A stretch of DNA of 64,000 nucleotides from Antedon mediterranea (GCF_964355755.1 NC_092670.1:3063001-3127000); one strand, 5' to 3'. Numbered from the stretch's first letter, positions 50,262-63,121 are shown. The notes: a model not told the origin generated them from the letters alone. Program-made: numbers and translations.

Positions 50262-51430
50262 CTAGAAATGTCATCAACATTGGTTCCCCGGGGGTTAGCG
50301 CAATGAATCGGGTGCATTCTAAGAAGTAGAGGCCCGGCCCGGGTTAGCCTAGTACTAGGCGTAGGCCGAGGATAGGCCCCTTAGGTACACACATTCATAC
50401 TTTACCTATTAAACATCCTTGATCGTGGACCATGATAATATGTAATATTGTATATATAGTAAACTTCCGGAAAAAATTGTTGAATGAGTTGGGATAAGAA
50501 AGGCTGTTGGGGATTTTTGTCGGTAAGCATAGGCATCACCGGTGTTTACCATTTTCGAACATCAGCAGGCTACGGGGCGCCGTTTAGGACATTGCTAATT
50601 TGGTCGCAATATTACTATTTAGTCAATCGAACATTCATTTCGTCAATATAAAATTCATTTTGTCAACACGTAACTCATTTTGTGTTGGAAAAATTTATTC
50701 TGTGTAGACAAAATTCATTTTGTCTCGACATAATTAATTCTGTGTAAACAAAAATCATTTGCGTTCAAAGCTCTTCGTATTTCTTCATCAGTTCCTTTCT
50801 GAACTTAGTCAACCCCGAATTCAGTTATTTGTAAGTGGAAACATTATTAAATAATTATCAACTACTGAGGTTATGGAAAGTTACCTACACTAGAATTATC
50901 TTCATCATTGGTTGCCCGGGGGTTAGCGCAATGAATCGGGTGCATTCTAAGAAGGCCCGGCTTAGCTAAGTGTACGCCGATGGTAGGCCCCTTAGGTACA
51001 CACATTTATACCTTACCTATTAAACTTCCTTGAACGTGGACCATGGTATTATGTAATATTGTATATATAGTAAACTCCCGAAAAAAGGCAGATGAATGAG
51101 GTGGGATAAGAAAGACTGTTAAGGATTTTTTCGGTAAAGCATATAGGCATCACCGGCGTTTGCCATTTCCGTACATCAACAGGCTACGGGGCGCAGTTTG
51201 GGACATTGCTAAGTTGTTGGAAATATTACTATTTAGTCAATACAACATTCATTTTGTCAATACAAAATGCATTTTGTCAACACATACCTCATTTTGTGTT
51301 GACCAAATTTATTCTGTGTAGACAAAATTCATTTCGTCTCGACACAATTACTTCTGTGTAAACAAAATGTATTTGCTGTCACTGCTCTTCATACTTCTTC
51401 ATCTAAGTTCATTTCTGAACTTATTCAACC
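50262..51430 (+). repeat. ~630-bp tandem duplication
   Basis: 50271-50815 and 50901-51430 share, in order, CATTGGTT(C/G)CCCGGGGG, GTTAGCGCAATGAATCGGG, GGCCCCTTAGGTACACACATT, GGGATAAGAAAG, CAGGCTACGGGGCGC and a 'cattttgtc' minisatellite. Each ends in a fragment reading like the CR1/L2 reverse-transcriptase tail. Copies are about 85-90% alike by eye. The array ends exactly at the start of the first copy. Confidence 0.85.
50615..50765 (+). repeat. minisatellite of CATTTTGTC-type units, copy 1
   Basis: Irregular units of about 22-28 bp combining ACAAAATTCATTTTGTC and TAATTCTGTGTA words. The second copy is at about 51235-51375. Confidence 0.7.
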
Positions 51431-51702
51431 TTATGTTCCTAGACGGTCTCTGAGATCTAGATCTGAGTCTGTTCTTACCCATATATTTCATCCTTCCACT
51501 AAGTTTTATGGAAGTCGTTCATTTTTTTCGGCATCCGTTTCTCTATGGAATGCGTTGCCTATTGAAATCTGTCAGGCTACTTCCACCAGTGCCTTCAAAT
51601 CTCTCCTCAAAACCCACCTTCTTAGTTTGTAATGTTTCAAAATGTTCTGTCTTTGTAAAGCGCATTGAGGCTTTAAGCATAATGCTCTATATCAAGTACC
51701 AG

Positions 51703-51734
<32 letters not shown>

Positions 51735-51735
51735 T
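51380..51735 (+). pseudogene. 3' end of a CR1/L2-like non-LTR retrotransposon
   Basis: One frame reads FISELIQPYVPRRSLRS, then FYGSRSFFSASVSLWNALP and FKSLLKTHLLSL before TAA (51632 area). These are the typical last blocks of CR1/L2-type reverse transcriptases (xLIxxYxPxRxLRS, RSFSxxAPxLWNxLP, FKxxLKTHLF). The tail AAAGCGCATTGAGGC followed by a GTTATTATTATT repeat (51706-51732) is the matching 3' end. It is 5'-truncated, as is usual. Confidence 0.85.
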
Positions 51736-52836
51736 GGTTCGTGAGTCGCGGTAAAGAAAGTGTACCTTTTGTCTTTCAAAAGCATATAGCAAACAAGGCC
51801 AACAGCCACTGTAAATCGCGTGCAGTTCAAAGAGTACATAAACGCGAGGAAACGCAAACTGATACCGGACCGATCGACAGACCGACCGACATAACAATTA
51901 TTTAGCTGTTCATGTTAAGTATATTGTTTATGAAATGACATCAAATATGTTACTTGCCTTTTACAGAACAGTTTCCGTATGAGAAGGGCAACTTATTAAT
52001 GTTATGTCCGTAGTGATGTGGTGTTTTTGTAGGGCATATTGTATCACAAAATAATGTGCAGACTATAAAACCGTATCTGTATAGTATACGATAGTAGTTG
52101 ATATTGCTAGGCCTCAAAACATTTTTATTGAAGCACTGATTATAATTGTACTGTAACTATCTAATAGAAAAAGTAGAAACCAAATATATATATATATATT
52201 ACATCGACATTGCTTAATAAAATTGTTTATACAGAAATGGAGGTTATTATCAATAACAATAATAACTATACGGTATTTCCTTTATATATGAAGAATATTG
52301 CTAATTAGCTGTGGCTTTGTTTGTGCGTATTGTATGTGATTGTTGTTGTAGAAATCCAGATCATATGATCGTACATGCAAGTCATTCCCGAGATTAAATG
52401 TTATGACATATGTACATAATATATGTATGTCCACCAAAATGAGATTGATCTGCTTGTTTGAAACATGACGGTTTTGTCGATATGTTTACAACCTGCGGTG
52501 TGGCCGCGATAGGTTACTCAAAGTAGGACGGTGGCATTAGTATTCTGGGTTAATTATGCTAAATATGTTTGTAAGAGTGCCATAAATTGTAATCGGTAAT
52601 AAATTTAGAGGAATATGTCAGTATGTGTCTCCGAAGCTGACAGATCTGTCATAATACACAAAACCGTCTTCTGATAATCCGTTAGGGACGAGAAAAATTT
52701 ACTGTGAATTCATAAATGTATAACGTGACATATTACAATAAATATTTTAAAGACATAGACATACTATATATCTGAATCTGTCAATGACAATTAAGAAGTA
52801 TGGTGTATTGTTAGGCAGGTGTGACCAGTAGTCAAC

Positions 52837-53330
52837 TTTGGTGTGATGTACGTGTTGTGTTGAATAACCAGGCGTTTCCGAGCATAATAATCCATTTGTT
52901 TTCGTCCTGTCACGTCTCAATTCATTTAATACTTTTTAATGTCAACCTTATTTTTCACCAGTTTCACACACTCTATTGTGAGATTTCTTGGGTTTATTCC
53001 CAGTGAATATAGATTAATTTCGGAATTTGTTCTTTTTTTGAGTCATCACCCTGTCCTCAACACACAATAGCCTGAAGCTGTCTAGTTCTTTTTGTTGTAA
53101 TTGAAATGGAGGCCCTCTTTGGTGTGTTGTACCAATTATTGTCTTCAATAACCAAGCGTTTTCGAGCATAATAATCCTTTTTCCCTTGCCGTCCGCCTTA
53201 CTTTAGCTTAATACTTCTCGGAATACCCTTTATTTTGCCACTCCTTTTACAATCCTATAATGTGAGATTTCATAGGTCTTTTCACAGTGAATGTCGACAA
53301 ATTATTTATTTCGTCCTTCTTTTTTGTTCG
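52837..53330 (+). repeat. diverged ~281-bp tandem duplication
   Basis: TTTGGTGTG at 52837 and 53118, then CAATAACCA(G/A)GCGTTT, CGAGCATAATAATCC, TGTGAGATTTC and CAGTGAAT recur in the same order at a 281-285-bp offset. Identity is moderate, so the duplication is old. Confidence 0.75.
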
Positions 53331-56289
53331 TTTTCTATAAGAGAAGATGTTTGTGTAGGCCTGTAGAGAAATACAGTTTATTAAATAATTAATATTTGTT
53401 CACCTGTAACATTTCATGAAGGGTTGCCCTTAATTATTTGAGCGTAATTTTTTTAATGAATTATGTTGTACGATCAGCAAATATATTTAGGCCTAGGCCT
53501 ACATAGCAGTTTTGGATGATGAAAATCACAGCTATTCATATGGTCTATGACCTGTAAGATTTAGGCATATAATAGGGCTCAATTCAGCTTAACAAGAAGA
53601 CTAGATTGTGCGCAAAATAAATTGTGAAACCTAACATAGCCATAGTAGCAGAATAGTTGAAGAGTAGGTTAGCGTAGTTCAGGAACAGTCTAATCCACTG
53701 AAAATTAGCTAATCGTTTTCTAGCATTAGGACGGCCGTCGCGAAGCTCCATATTGGTTGGGAATCCAGTCCCTTTTCAAAGTATTAAAAAAGCAGAATTT
53801 TTACAACATGAACTTACACAAGCTACACATTTGTCATGTATACACAATTTGAACCGAATAAGGACAGGGCAAAGGTCAATCGATGATTTCCAGAAGTATA
53901 GGCTAATGAATATACTATTATTTCAATGTCCAATGCAGTACTAGGATATTTTATAGGTTAGAAAACATGCATGACAGTATAGTTACAATGTATTAGTAGT
54001 GCTTTAGTATGGGCTTTTTTAATTACCATTATTAAGAATATTTGTTTTTAAAAGAAGTGAACTTTCGGTGGGTAAAGGCATAAGACTACCTACTTTTTTG
54101 TGCAAAGATATACAATTGACCACAGTTTGTAAATGATTTGACATAGACGTCATCATTTACGTGTTAATTTTGAAATAAATAATATTGTTGGTAAACAACC
54201 TGAACCGTTTTGTACTTCTACGATTTCGGGAATGACAATGGATATGTCAATAAATTAAAGTCAACACTTTTTCGAACCCTTGTATGAATACGCGTTAATG
54301 TTATTAATATGAACTGATCAGTATCATGGAAATTGACGTGTTACTGTAACCGGAGCTGTGGGAAATTTACACAAGCTGAATATGTCATGAAAATGATGAA
54401 AAGTGACTTGGAAATGTGAAAGTAACATTTGGTATTTGAACATAAAGGATGGGCAGCGTGCATCACATTCAAGGAAATTTCAATGGGATATTTCACTAAC
54501 TACACAGTTTCTACAGTAATAACTGTCTAATAGCATGACGTCATCATCTATCCACCCGCATGAGAAATGTGAGTATTTGTTTTTTATTTGTCATAGTTTT
54601 ATCATACCCATATTTATTAATGTGCATGAACTGTCAGAAACAGAGACTGCGAAAACTGTTGTAATGTCTAGCTAACTGTAAATGTTGTTTTGTGTATGTA
54701 GTTGATATATTCCGGAAGCAGCAATACCGCAATTAGACGTAATGTGCAAATTGCAAAATGTTATTGAATGAACACGTGAACGTGCTGTTGAAAAGATTAG
54801 CAATGTTGAAATGTCATATTCAAACAGTCATGTGGAAGTTCAGAAATTGTTAGTTTAAAGTTAATTGCAAATGCGTTTTTACAATGTGTTACGCATCTAT
54901 GTTAATTGCATCTGCAATTTTGCACATGTTATTTTTGAACATTGTTTCGAATTACAACGACATAACGTTAACGTTTACATTGTAAGCATTGGTTCAATTT
55001 TAAATTCTTTGATAAATTTGTATGTTAAACTATGGTTGCGCTATATAATTCTTTGTTTATATTATAAACATTTATAATATCTTCAACATTATGTTGTCGA
55101 TATCGATACAATGTCAGAGATCGTTTGAGAGTAGGTGGGGGGACGCAGAAAAGATAAAGGGCAGTTTCAAATTGACAACTTTGCACCTAGCGGTTTGTGG
55201 AGCGATGGGTTAGTTAATGTAGGACGCTGTCGTTAGGAATTTAGGTAAATTTTGTGATATATGTGTTTGGAATTGTAAGTTGAAGAATTGTGATTGATAT
55301 TGCGTTGGGTCGAAATGTCAGCCTGTGATATTGTTGTTTATCGACAGTAAGCATCTGTTAAATTGCATATATTCGTTTAAAAAGTGTATGAAGTGGGTCG
55401 ATTAAAAGTATGATGGTATTCTGCTTCCAGGCAAATCATTTCCAACAACATTGGTACATTTATCTTCTGCCAAACGTCGTAGTAGTAAAGTTATGGGTAG
55501 GTGTCGGTACCACATCTGAAATGATACTACATCTTCAGTCAACATACATCTGTACTAGTGTCAATTATAAGAAATAACAAAATACAAACGTCCTTCAATG
55601 TAAATATTTTAAAGGATTGCCAAAGGGCATGAGTAAAGAATGAGGTGTATTGTTCTTCCGTGTTATGTTGGTTGTTGTGTCTTGAGGGGACCAGTAGGGA
55701 AGATGAAACAGTTTATCAGTACCGGTTTTCCGGTCTTATCAGTTGGGATACACATACCACGTGTAGTTATACCAATTGGAATGACGCGTAGATTGTAGAG
55801 TTGTGCATAAAAGCGGGAGTTGATAAGCAGTAGTGGAAGTGAAATCCTGTGTGTGGTATTGGGGGTCTATAACATTGTGTATAAATAGTAAAATGTGATG
55901 AGGTGGAGAAGAATCAATTCATACCATGACAGCATATACCTCCTGTCTGTTGTACTTGTAACTTAATTGCTAGTAGGGTCTCCACTAAACGAATCTATAT
56001 TACAATATACGGTAGAGGGAAACTCTAGGGAAATTCTAGTCGTTACGATGGTAAGGAGACTCTGTACCAATGAGGTTATAAATCATGTACTGTAACAAAG
56101 ACCAATGTGGGTTTAGGTGAAACGTGCGTTCCGTTGTATGTATAGAAAATGAATGTTAACAGAAATATAAGGTCCGATATCATCATTTTTATTGTTCGGC
56201 CATCGGGGGAAAGACAATTTCAGTCGTGACTGTTAAAGATTAGGAGACAGTGTAATAGCTGGGCTCGGCAAGAAATAAGCCATTTAAAC

Positions 56290-56710
56290 CGTGACTCAAA
56301 ATCGCCAGGGTTGGACGACGAATTTGAAATAGCGGGAGGGGGCGTCAGGTGCAGATTCCATATAACATCAATTATAATGTTCAGAACAACATTGTGTTGT
56401 AGGTCGTCGTTGGGTTGGTCTTGACCTTGCAATATCAATATCAAATGCAACAATTGAGGAGCGGAACGTTTCGTATTACTGAATTATTTTAGTATTTCCA
56501 ATAATGTTTGGCGCCTCCAAGGTAACGCCTTGTACGATATTACCAGGTCCCCCAAAATGACGTATTGTAGCTGAAAGGCAAATTGTACAAAATGCATAGC
56601 GCCCTCAATGGTAGTTTAGTGGCGGTGAAGGTGACGTGTTTAGGAAGCATTAGGTACGTGGTTTGGACTCATCCAATCGTATTGATCCGGTGAGGTTTTC
56701 ACAACATAGC
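56290..56710 (+). repeat. dispersed direct repeat, left copy
   Basis: Shares GTGACT, GAAATAGCGGGAG, ACATTGTGTTG(T/C)AGG, GTTTGGCG, TTACCAGGTCCCCCAAA(A/T)TGACG, TAGTTTA and TATTGATCCGGTGA(G/A)GTTTTC in the same order with 63570-63990. A shorter third relative is around 57105-57150. It contains no gene. The pair brackets the OB-fold gene at a distance of 7.28 kb. Confidence 0.8.
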
Positions 56711-57992
56711 AAATTTCCATGAGGGGGTTTCTTGGCCTTCATCATGTTACGCTAGTGCCTGCAAATGCCTAATGCGTTGGAATGGGACAGTGGGGGAATT
56801 GTTGTAATTCATTTGTTATAAGCCAGTTTGTTAATTAAGTTTCATGGGGTTGAGTGTTGGGTTTCTATGGTGGGTTAAAGGTTTGAATGTACATATATGA
56901 TGTGGTGTAATCTAATCCAAAAAAAGGGTCTAAACAAACCTAGAATACATGTAATTCATATACCTTATGAATAACATTTATATTACGACGTACAGTGAGT
57001 GTGCGCGCAAAGTAAATTTAGAATAAATAATTCACACCATATATCTCCATGACCACACATTACAGTTTCACGAGAAACTATATTTATCACGTGTCTAAAT
57101 CAGCAGGGTAGGACGAGGATATTGGAATAGGGGGAGGGGGGAAATAACATCCTCAATTTCCATGTATCATGTCATTCGACAATTACCTCACTGCTACTTT
57201 GGGGCGTTATATATAGGAGGAATTCATTTGTTACGGACATGAATTACATTTGGGGATATCAAACGGATATAGTGGTCCGTTGTCTTAAAGTATCTTATTA
57301 CATTAATGTAAGAGGTCTCTGTTTCAAATGTGATCGCGACCACACAGACCCCACCAACAGACGACTCATTATTACGTGATACAGCGATTCTCCTTTACAG
57401 TTGAAATGCTTTTATTGACATGATTCAGTCGAGAATTATACACATTGTCCTTTCATTATGCTAACGCACAGCATGGTAACTAGGCCGTGATCTAGTACAG
57501 TTTTGATGAATGGAATACAACACTAACATATACTATAGTTATTTCCTATGGAAATAATAATTGTCTTATCTTTATATAGTGCGAACTAGTTTTGTCAGAA
57601 ACTTACATATATTTCTGAAATTGGCGTTATCATGTATGTGGTGCTGTCAATATGTTTTTGTAAAATATGGCTAAAAAAGTTGTTCAGTTATTTTTAAAGA
57701 AATTTGGTACTCACATGCAGAGAATGGGTAAATGAATTTATGAAGTGATGTTTAAGATTTGTCAGAATAGTAACCAGCAAGGTAACTGTGACATTTTTAC
57801 GCGTTAATAAATTGTAGGATCACAGAGCTAGTTGGTCATCAACTATAAATATCAGCAGGGGGCGTATAGTCTGGTATTGGCGTCATGACTTCAGAACTGG
57901 TTCATGTATGTGTACAGTCTAGTAGTGTTGATTTAGTGTGATGATATGTCCGACAGTTTGGATGAAATTAGATCGCGTCACATTTTCGGAAC

Positions 57993-58080
57993 AGAAAAGA
58001 TATAACCTAAACCGTGTTTCGGCGTCTCAAAAACAGTAGAAAAGATATAACTTAAACCGTGTTTCGGCGTCCCAAAAATA
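57993..58080 (+). repeat. 45-bp tandem duplication
   Basis: 57993-58037 and 58038-58080 both read AGAAAAGATATAAC(C/T)TAAACC then GTGTTTCGGCGTC. Only a few differences, so it is recent. Confidence 0.85.
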
Positions 58081-58421
58081 GTTCCTAACGTTTAAAAAAA
58101 AAACATCTTGACTGCAACTGCTGCACGGGCTATATCAAATTCATTAAACTGGTGTTAAATAATCAGTTACCATAACCAAATTTGTCTTATTTATTAGTTC
58201 TATCTTATAACGGATGATCGCAAAATATGTTAATACACCAGCTACAATGATACAGCTATTTCATTCTCGTGTATAGTCAAAGTAACAAGACGTTTCTATC
58301 TAATAATGTATTACTATATTATCTAATCAAGAATCATGACAAATCACCCCATTAAGAAGAACTGGTATAGGTCCCTCATTACAGCTGTGTTCTTCAGTAA
58401 AATGTAACGAAATTGTTAATC

Positions 58422-58578
58422 AAATCATGTTATTTTATAACTCGACGATGATGATTACATTCCTTTAAGTCTGATATATTTGAAAAGAGTAAGTGTTATT
58501 AAATCATGTCATTTTATAACTCCACGATGATGATTATATTCCTTTGAATCTAATATATTTGAAAAGAGTAAGTGTTAG
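58422..58578 (+). repeat. 79-bp tandem duplication
   Basis: 58422-58500 and 58501-58578 share AAATCATGT, ATTTTATAACTC, ACGATGATGATTA and ATATATTTGAAAAGAGTAAG. Confidence 0.85.
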
Positions 58579-58604
58579 TTAAAATGATTTTTAGTCTCAA
58601 AAGA

Positions 58605-58835
58605 TTTCATACGAGTATTTGTCATTAGTGTAGAGCCTATATTAAGATATCACCGACAACATGCCGGGTTGAACATCCACATTAGTGTTTTTTGGCATTT
58701 CCACACGGGCCCGGCTGCGCTTGGCTTTACGTCGGTCTGTCCAGGGAACGTCGGAAGAACCAAGAAACCATTAACGATCGCGTAAAAAATGTTGTAAAAT
58801 TCGGGAAGGAAAATCAGGCTTTTGGCTAATGACGC
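58605..58835 (+). repeat. decayed relative of the 199-751 MITE
   Basis: GTGTAGAGCCTATATTAAGA and GGGTTGAA (58628-58674) correspond to 545-590. ATTAACGATCG and GAAAATCAGGCTTTTGG (to 58826) correspond to the MITE's right end. The left end is missing. Confidence 0.5.
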
Positions 58836-59078
58836 CAAAAGGAAAAGTTCGGTATATAATGGTCTATAAAACCCAGTATGTCAAGATAAATATGTGACAT
58901 GAAGTCGATTGGTCTAAACGCCTGAGATGGTTGATTTGCAGGCGTCTAGAAATATTTTTTCCCCCTAGACGATTATATTACAGTGTCGGACCCCCACTTT
59001 ATAAATATCCTAGATCCGCCCCTGAAAGTTCTGAGCTTTTGATTGGCTTATACATTTTGGGATGGTTTTTGCGGACCA

Positions 59079-59090
59079 CATATATATCAG
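59079..59090 (+). promoter_or_regulatory. possible TATA element of the OB-fold gene
   Basis: CATATATATCAG lies about 50 bp before the ATG at 59135. The position would allow a very short leader. It is only a sequence match in A+T-rich DNA. Confidence 0.3.
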
Positions 59091-59134
59091 ATTAATTAGA
59101 CTTTTATTCATACCCAATTTTTGATAGTGTCAAA

Positions 59135-62100
59135 ATGACTAGTTTTTCAAATTGCAAGTTGTGTGTTGTTGAAATGTTCACAGAACGAAAGAAGCGGGGT
59201 TCGGATGCGTTGTTTCTCGTAGGTAGTGTTATTGAAGGGAGTGAGAGCAGAAATAACGACGTTGTCCCATGCTACATAAACGACAACACAGATGGAGAGA
59301 TGGCCACGAAAGCAAAAGACCTGGTGGTAGGGGACAAATTTTTGGCAACTAAATGTCACTCCGGAGCAGGAAGTGTCCGAATGACGGCTGCGTCAAAGGT
59401 ACATGAATTTTTTTATCGTAAACAATGTATTCCTTCCATATGGTGTGACCATGTGTATGTAGTGTCCACATATTCAGACGTGTTGTTGATTTGTTTTAGT
59501 GTTCATTAGTACACAGTTCAACGATTTCTGTTGCTCGTGTCAATAAGTGCAACGCGCAGATAGGTTTTTAGTGGGTATTCATTCATTGTACATATATGTT
59601 ATATCTAATTCAAGCCTAGTTATTGTATTAAACAACAATGTTACCAAAATAATACATACGAAAGTATGGTGAAATTGTAAATCCGAAAGAAAATAGAACC
59701 AAATTACTTTGACCGTGCCTAGGAACTGTATTTCCCCTCCCCCGCAATATTGATATTGAAAGTAGCTCGATTCGCTTCGTTGGTGTACGCGTACCCCGCT
59801 AATATCCTGGCCTGAATGTTTGTACATTTTGTTATGTAATTGTAAAAACAGAGTGTGGTCAGGCCAATAACGGAAGGAGTTGACTGCAGTAGTTCGAGTA
59901 AACGGCTCTTTACATAAACGTACGTCGAGCCCCCGGGACACTGTATTTGGACTAAACGTCTCCCTAAACAACACCAAGGGGCGTTTGTTATTTCATTTCA
60001 TTAAACGCCACTTCACATGTACTGTACATACAATACTGTACGGTATTTTAACATTCACTATTTGTTACTGGAATACAGTTGTATTGTATAGACTTAACAA
60101 TTATTGACACAGATAATGTACATTTAAGAAAGTTTTCCGGCCGTTAGTATTGTAATGTATTTTGGACTGTTTTTATACACATTGTGTTGTAGGTTCAGTT
60201 TTTGAATAGGGTATTGCAATGGATTCATTATTAAGGTCATGATTTCAACTTGAAGTTCTGATAAAGTACGAATCATGTAACATGACATTCTGGCATGGTC
60301 GCGGTATATACTAGCTGAACATGTTATCGGAAATAACTACATAAAGGAACGACGCGAAAACCGTTTGTTTAACAATTTATACGGTATCAACCCCACAAAT
60401 GTTGTCATTCAGTTACAACTTTCTTTCTTACATTACCAATACTTTGTTTATGAATTCTTCTTAGGTATTACAACAAAACAACTGTAATGTTGTGTGTAAA
60501 TAACTTTAAATAAATATATGTCAATTTCAGCTTTGGTGAAGGATAATAAGACATTGTAAGTATATGCTGTTATGATAACCAAGTAGAAATGAAGTACACC
60601 TGCGCGAATACTGCATCGGAGGTGCTTTTGTGTAATGTACTGTTGTCTGTTAATTTGCAGATATTTACGAGAGTGTCCAGCTTCAATGTCGATCAGGACA
60701 AAATAGAGTCATATTTAACTCCCGATGTAGTTACAGTATCTGAGGCGAAAGGGTCGCCAACAAAAAGGCGTCTTAGCGTAGTAGGAGATGTTTCAGAGGT
60801 AAATGGTTGTAAAAAATATCATATTGTTCTTGTAATATACTCATTTAATTTACTTAACTTTGTATAGTTCATTTATTTTTGTATTGTTTTATTTGACTTT
60901 CAATGTGTTAATTTTAATTTACTTTCAGTTATTTTTATTTATTTCAATTCTTATACTTTATTAGTATTATGATTACTAAATGTTGTAATTGCCGACTTCA
61001 ATTGAAATGGGAAATGTGTGGTACATTTTCAAGAAATTGTTTATGTTTGTACCATCAACTGCTTTCCTATTATGTTTTCGTAGCTTGGAGAATACGTTGA
61101 GACACCCAAATACAAACGGAGAGCGCTAAGTCTAGAAGGAGGAGGGGCAAAGGTAGACATCATTCTGTGGGGGGAGGCAGCACATCGAAGCCAAGACGTA
61201 GCACTGGGCGACGGCGTAACTATCACTGGGGTCGTCAAAGAAGACAGTAGACTGTCAAGTACGCCTTCCACCACAATAACAGTAAGTGTGCAACTAATGT
61301 AATATATATGTGTGTGTTGGGTTGATGATCAGAGTTTCAGATTTCTTGTACAGAACAAATCTTTGTATCTGAATTGTAGTGTATCTATTGTCAAAACGTG
61401 AAAGGCAAACCCTATAAGACATACATTTGAATTTTATAGTTTAGATGTAGGTGACAGATTTATCAGTACTTGTCCGTTTCATTTGTATACGTTTTGTATT
61501 TGTATTTTCAGTTTGGTAATTCGGACGAAAAAACTGCTGAAGTCATCGCTATGGACGATTCAAATGGGTATGTGAATCTCGTAGCATTGTTGATGGGCTA
61601 ATAAACCAAATATTTAAAATACCAAGAACGACTGTGTCGAGCCCAGGGTTCATGTTTTAAAAACGATGTGGGGGGGGGGCCGTATATGACGTAGAGTGAA
61701 ATGGAAAATGGCCGGACATACAGTAACAGACTTCCCGACGAACAATGACGATGACATGATATAATACTGTCTAATTAATGACAACCGAATGCATCTACGT
61801 ATTCCGTCAGTGAACACACAAATGCATTTAATTAATGTATGGTTTGAAATTATGTTTGGGAAATGTTATATATGTAGGCAAGGGAAGTGGGTCTTCTTTA
61901 ATGTATCGTTGCAATCATTATCTTCAATAAACACAATTTCCCATGGGGAAGGTGTTGCAGTGTTTTGTGTGACATTACTAACTGCTTATGGTAAATACAG
62001 GAATAGTCCTAAAATTTCCGGATTACAGAAAATTCACATATCCATTACTTCGCACTCTTAATTATGTCTTATTTTTGTTGGTGCTTTAAAGGTTTCCAGC

Positions 62101-62236
62101 GGAGTTAGTGCTAGACTCTGGGGACATTGTGTATTTACCAGAGGACGTGGAATTCGACTTTTCAGCCGAGTTGCCAATCACAGTCAAGTATGTTGAGTCA
62201 ATGCGACAAGTACTCCGTTTGACTGTTGTGGAATAG
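59135..62236 (+). CDS. OB-fold, RPA-like ssDNA-binding protein (5 exons, 266 aa)
   Basis: Exons 59135-59398, 60661-60798, 61084-61281, 61512-61567 and 62092-62236 have GT-AG borders and consistent phases, totalling 801 nt with stop. The protein starts MTSFSNCKLCVVEMFTERKK. The centre reads SPTKRRLSVVGDVSE, GEYVETPKYKRRALSLEGGG and then KVDIILWGEAAHRSQDVAL and GDGVTITGVVKED. A strand-rich segment with VxxxLWGE and GDxVxIxxV is characteristic of OB folds of replication protein A large-subunit type, which bind single-stranded DNA. Exon 5 reads ELVLDSGDIVYLPEDVEF and SAELPITVKYVESMRQVLRL. I cannot name an orthologue. It could be a host repair or telomere-type factor, or a passenger protein, since some Helitrons carry RPA-like genes. 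It lies between direct repeats 56290-56710 and 63570-63990. No frameshift or stop was seen. Confidence 0.82.
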
Positions 62237-62270
62237 ACTATATTCCAACTGTTGGAATTAACGATAAGAA

Positions 62271-62730
62271 GTAGGCTACAGTAATAACGGTTTTGACAAG
62301 TTTTAATTAGTTTAGTTAAAATTTCAAATAATTTTGTAGTGTAGTAACAAATAAAACGCTTGAATAGCACAAATGTAGAAAGCAGACACGTATTTGCAAA
62401 TTTAATACACGTTTACAAACAAATGAATAGTCTTTGATCATGTCAAGTTAAATAAACAGCAGTAGGTAATACTGAACTAAGTAGGTCCTATCCTATTGGA
62501 GTAGGCTACAGTAATAACGGTTTTGTTACGTTTTAATTAGTTTAGTTAAAATTTGAAATTATTTTGTAGTGTAGTAACAAATAAAACGCTTGAATAGCAC
62601 AGATGTAGAAAGCAGACACGTATTTGCAAATTTAATACACGTTTACCAAAAAATGAATAGTCTTTGATCATGTCAAGTTAAATAAACAGCAGTAGGTAAT
62701 ACTGAAATAAGTAGGTCATATCCTATTGGA
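62271..62730 (+). repeat. 230-bp perfect-period tandem duplication in the 3' region of the OB-fold gene
   Basis: 62271-62500 and 62501-62730 differ at only about eight positions. Each includes CAAATAAAACGCTTGAATAG, giving polyadenylation-like AATAAA at 62350-62355 and again at 62580-62585, 115 and 345 nt after the stop codon. The gene may therefore have two alternative 3' ends of recent origin. Confidence 0.92.
62350..62355 (+). terminator. polyadenylation signal candidate
   Basis: AATAAA 115 nt downstream of the OB-fold stop codon. A duplicate occurs at 62580-62585. Confidence 0.45.
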
Positions 62731-62736
62731 GTAGTA

Positions 62737-63121
62737 GTTTGTTGGTTATGGAAAATACATTAAAACTAACAATACTTTTACTGAAGTTTACTCTTCTTTC
62801 ATTTAGTCTTATTATTTCATAGGGTGGCGTTATTACAGGTACTACTTCACGTTGCAAGAAACTATCGAGCTAGTTCGACTTACCACATTCAAAGGTTCCC
62901 CCTGGCCGTGACGCATAACTAAACTGGGTGGTGTTGTCATTAATTACTGTTTTCTAAATATTCATATATTTCGCAATAACTTTTGACTAGTATAGTTTGA
63001 GATTGTTGTGATCACATGCTGTGATTCAAATGTAATGTAACTACACATACTGCATTACCACATTTCTCTACGCGCATTTAAGTCTATGTCTGAAACATTT
63101 ACATTTTCTACAGCGCTGTGT
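62737..63121. other. non-coding, nothing recognised
   Basis: Single-copy-looking sequence between the tandem duplication and the fold-back element. No gene or repeat was seen. Confidence 0.4.

Larger units (their letters stand above)
51736..59130. other. 7.4-kb non-coding region with local duplications
   Basis: No gene was recognised; open frames are short and lack motifs. It contains an AT dinucleotide run (about 52184-52199), a diverged tandem pair (52837-53330), a dispersed direct repeat (56290-56710) and short duplications near 58000 and 58500, listed separately. Confidence 0.5.

Noticed and set aside
59579-60107. Frames 59579-59977 (-) and 59880-60107 (+) in intron 1 of the OB-fold gene
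   Set aside because: Overlapping, no family motifs, no splice support; they lie in an intron of a well-supported gene.
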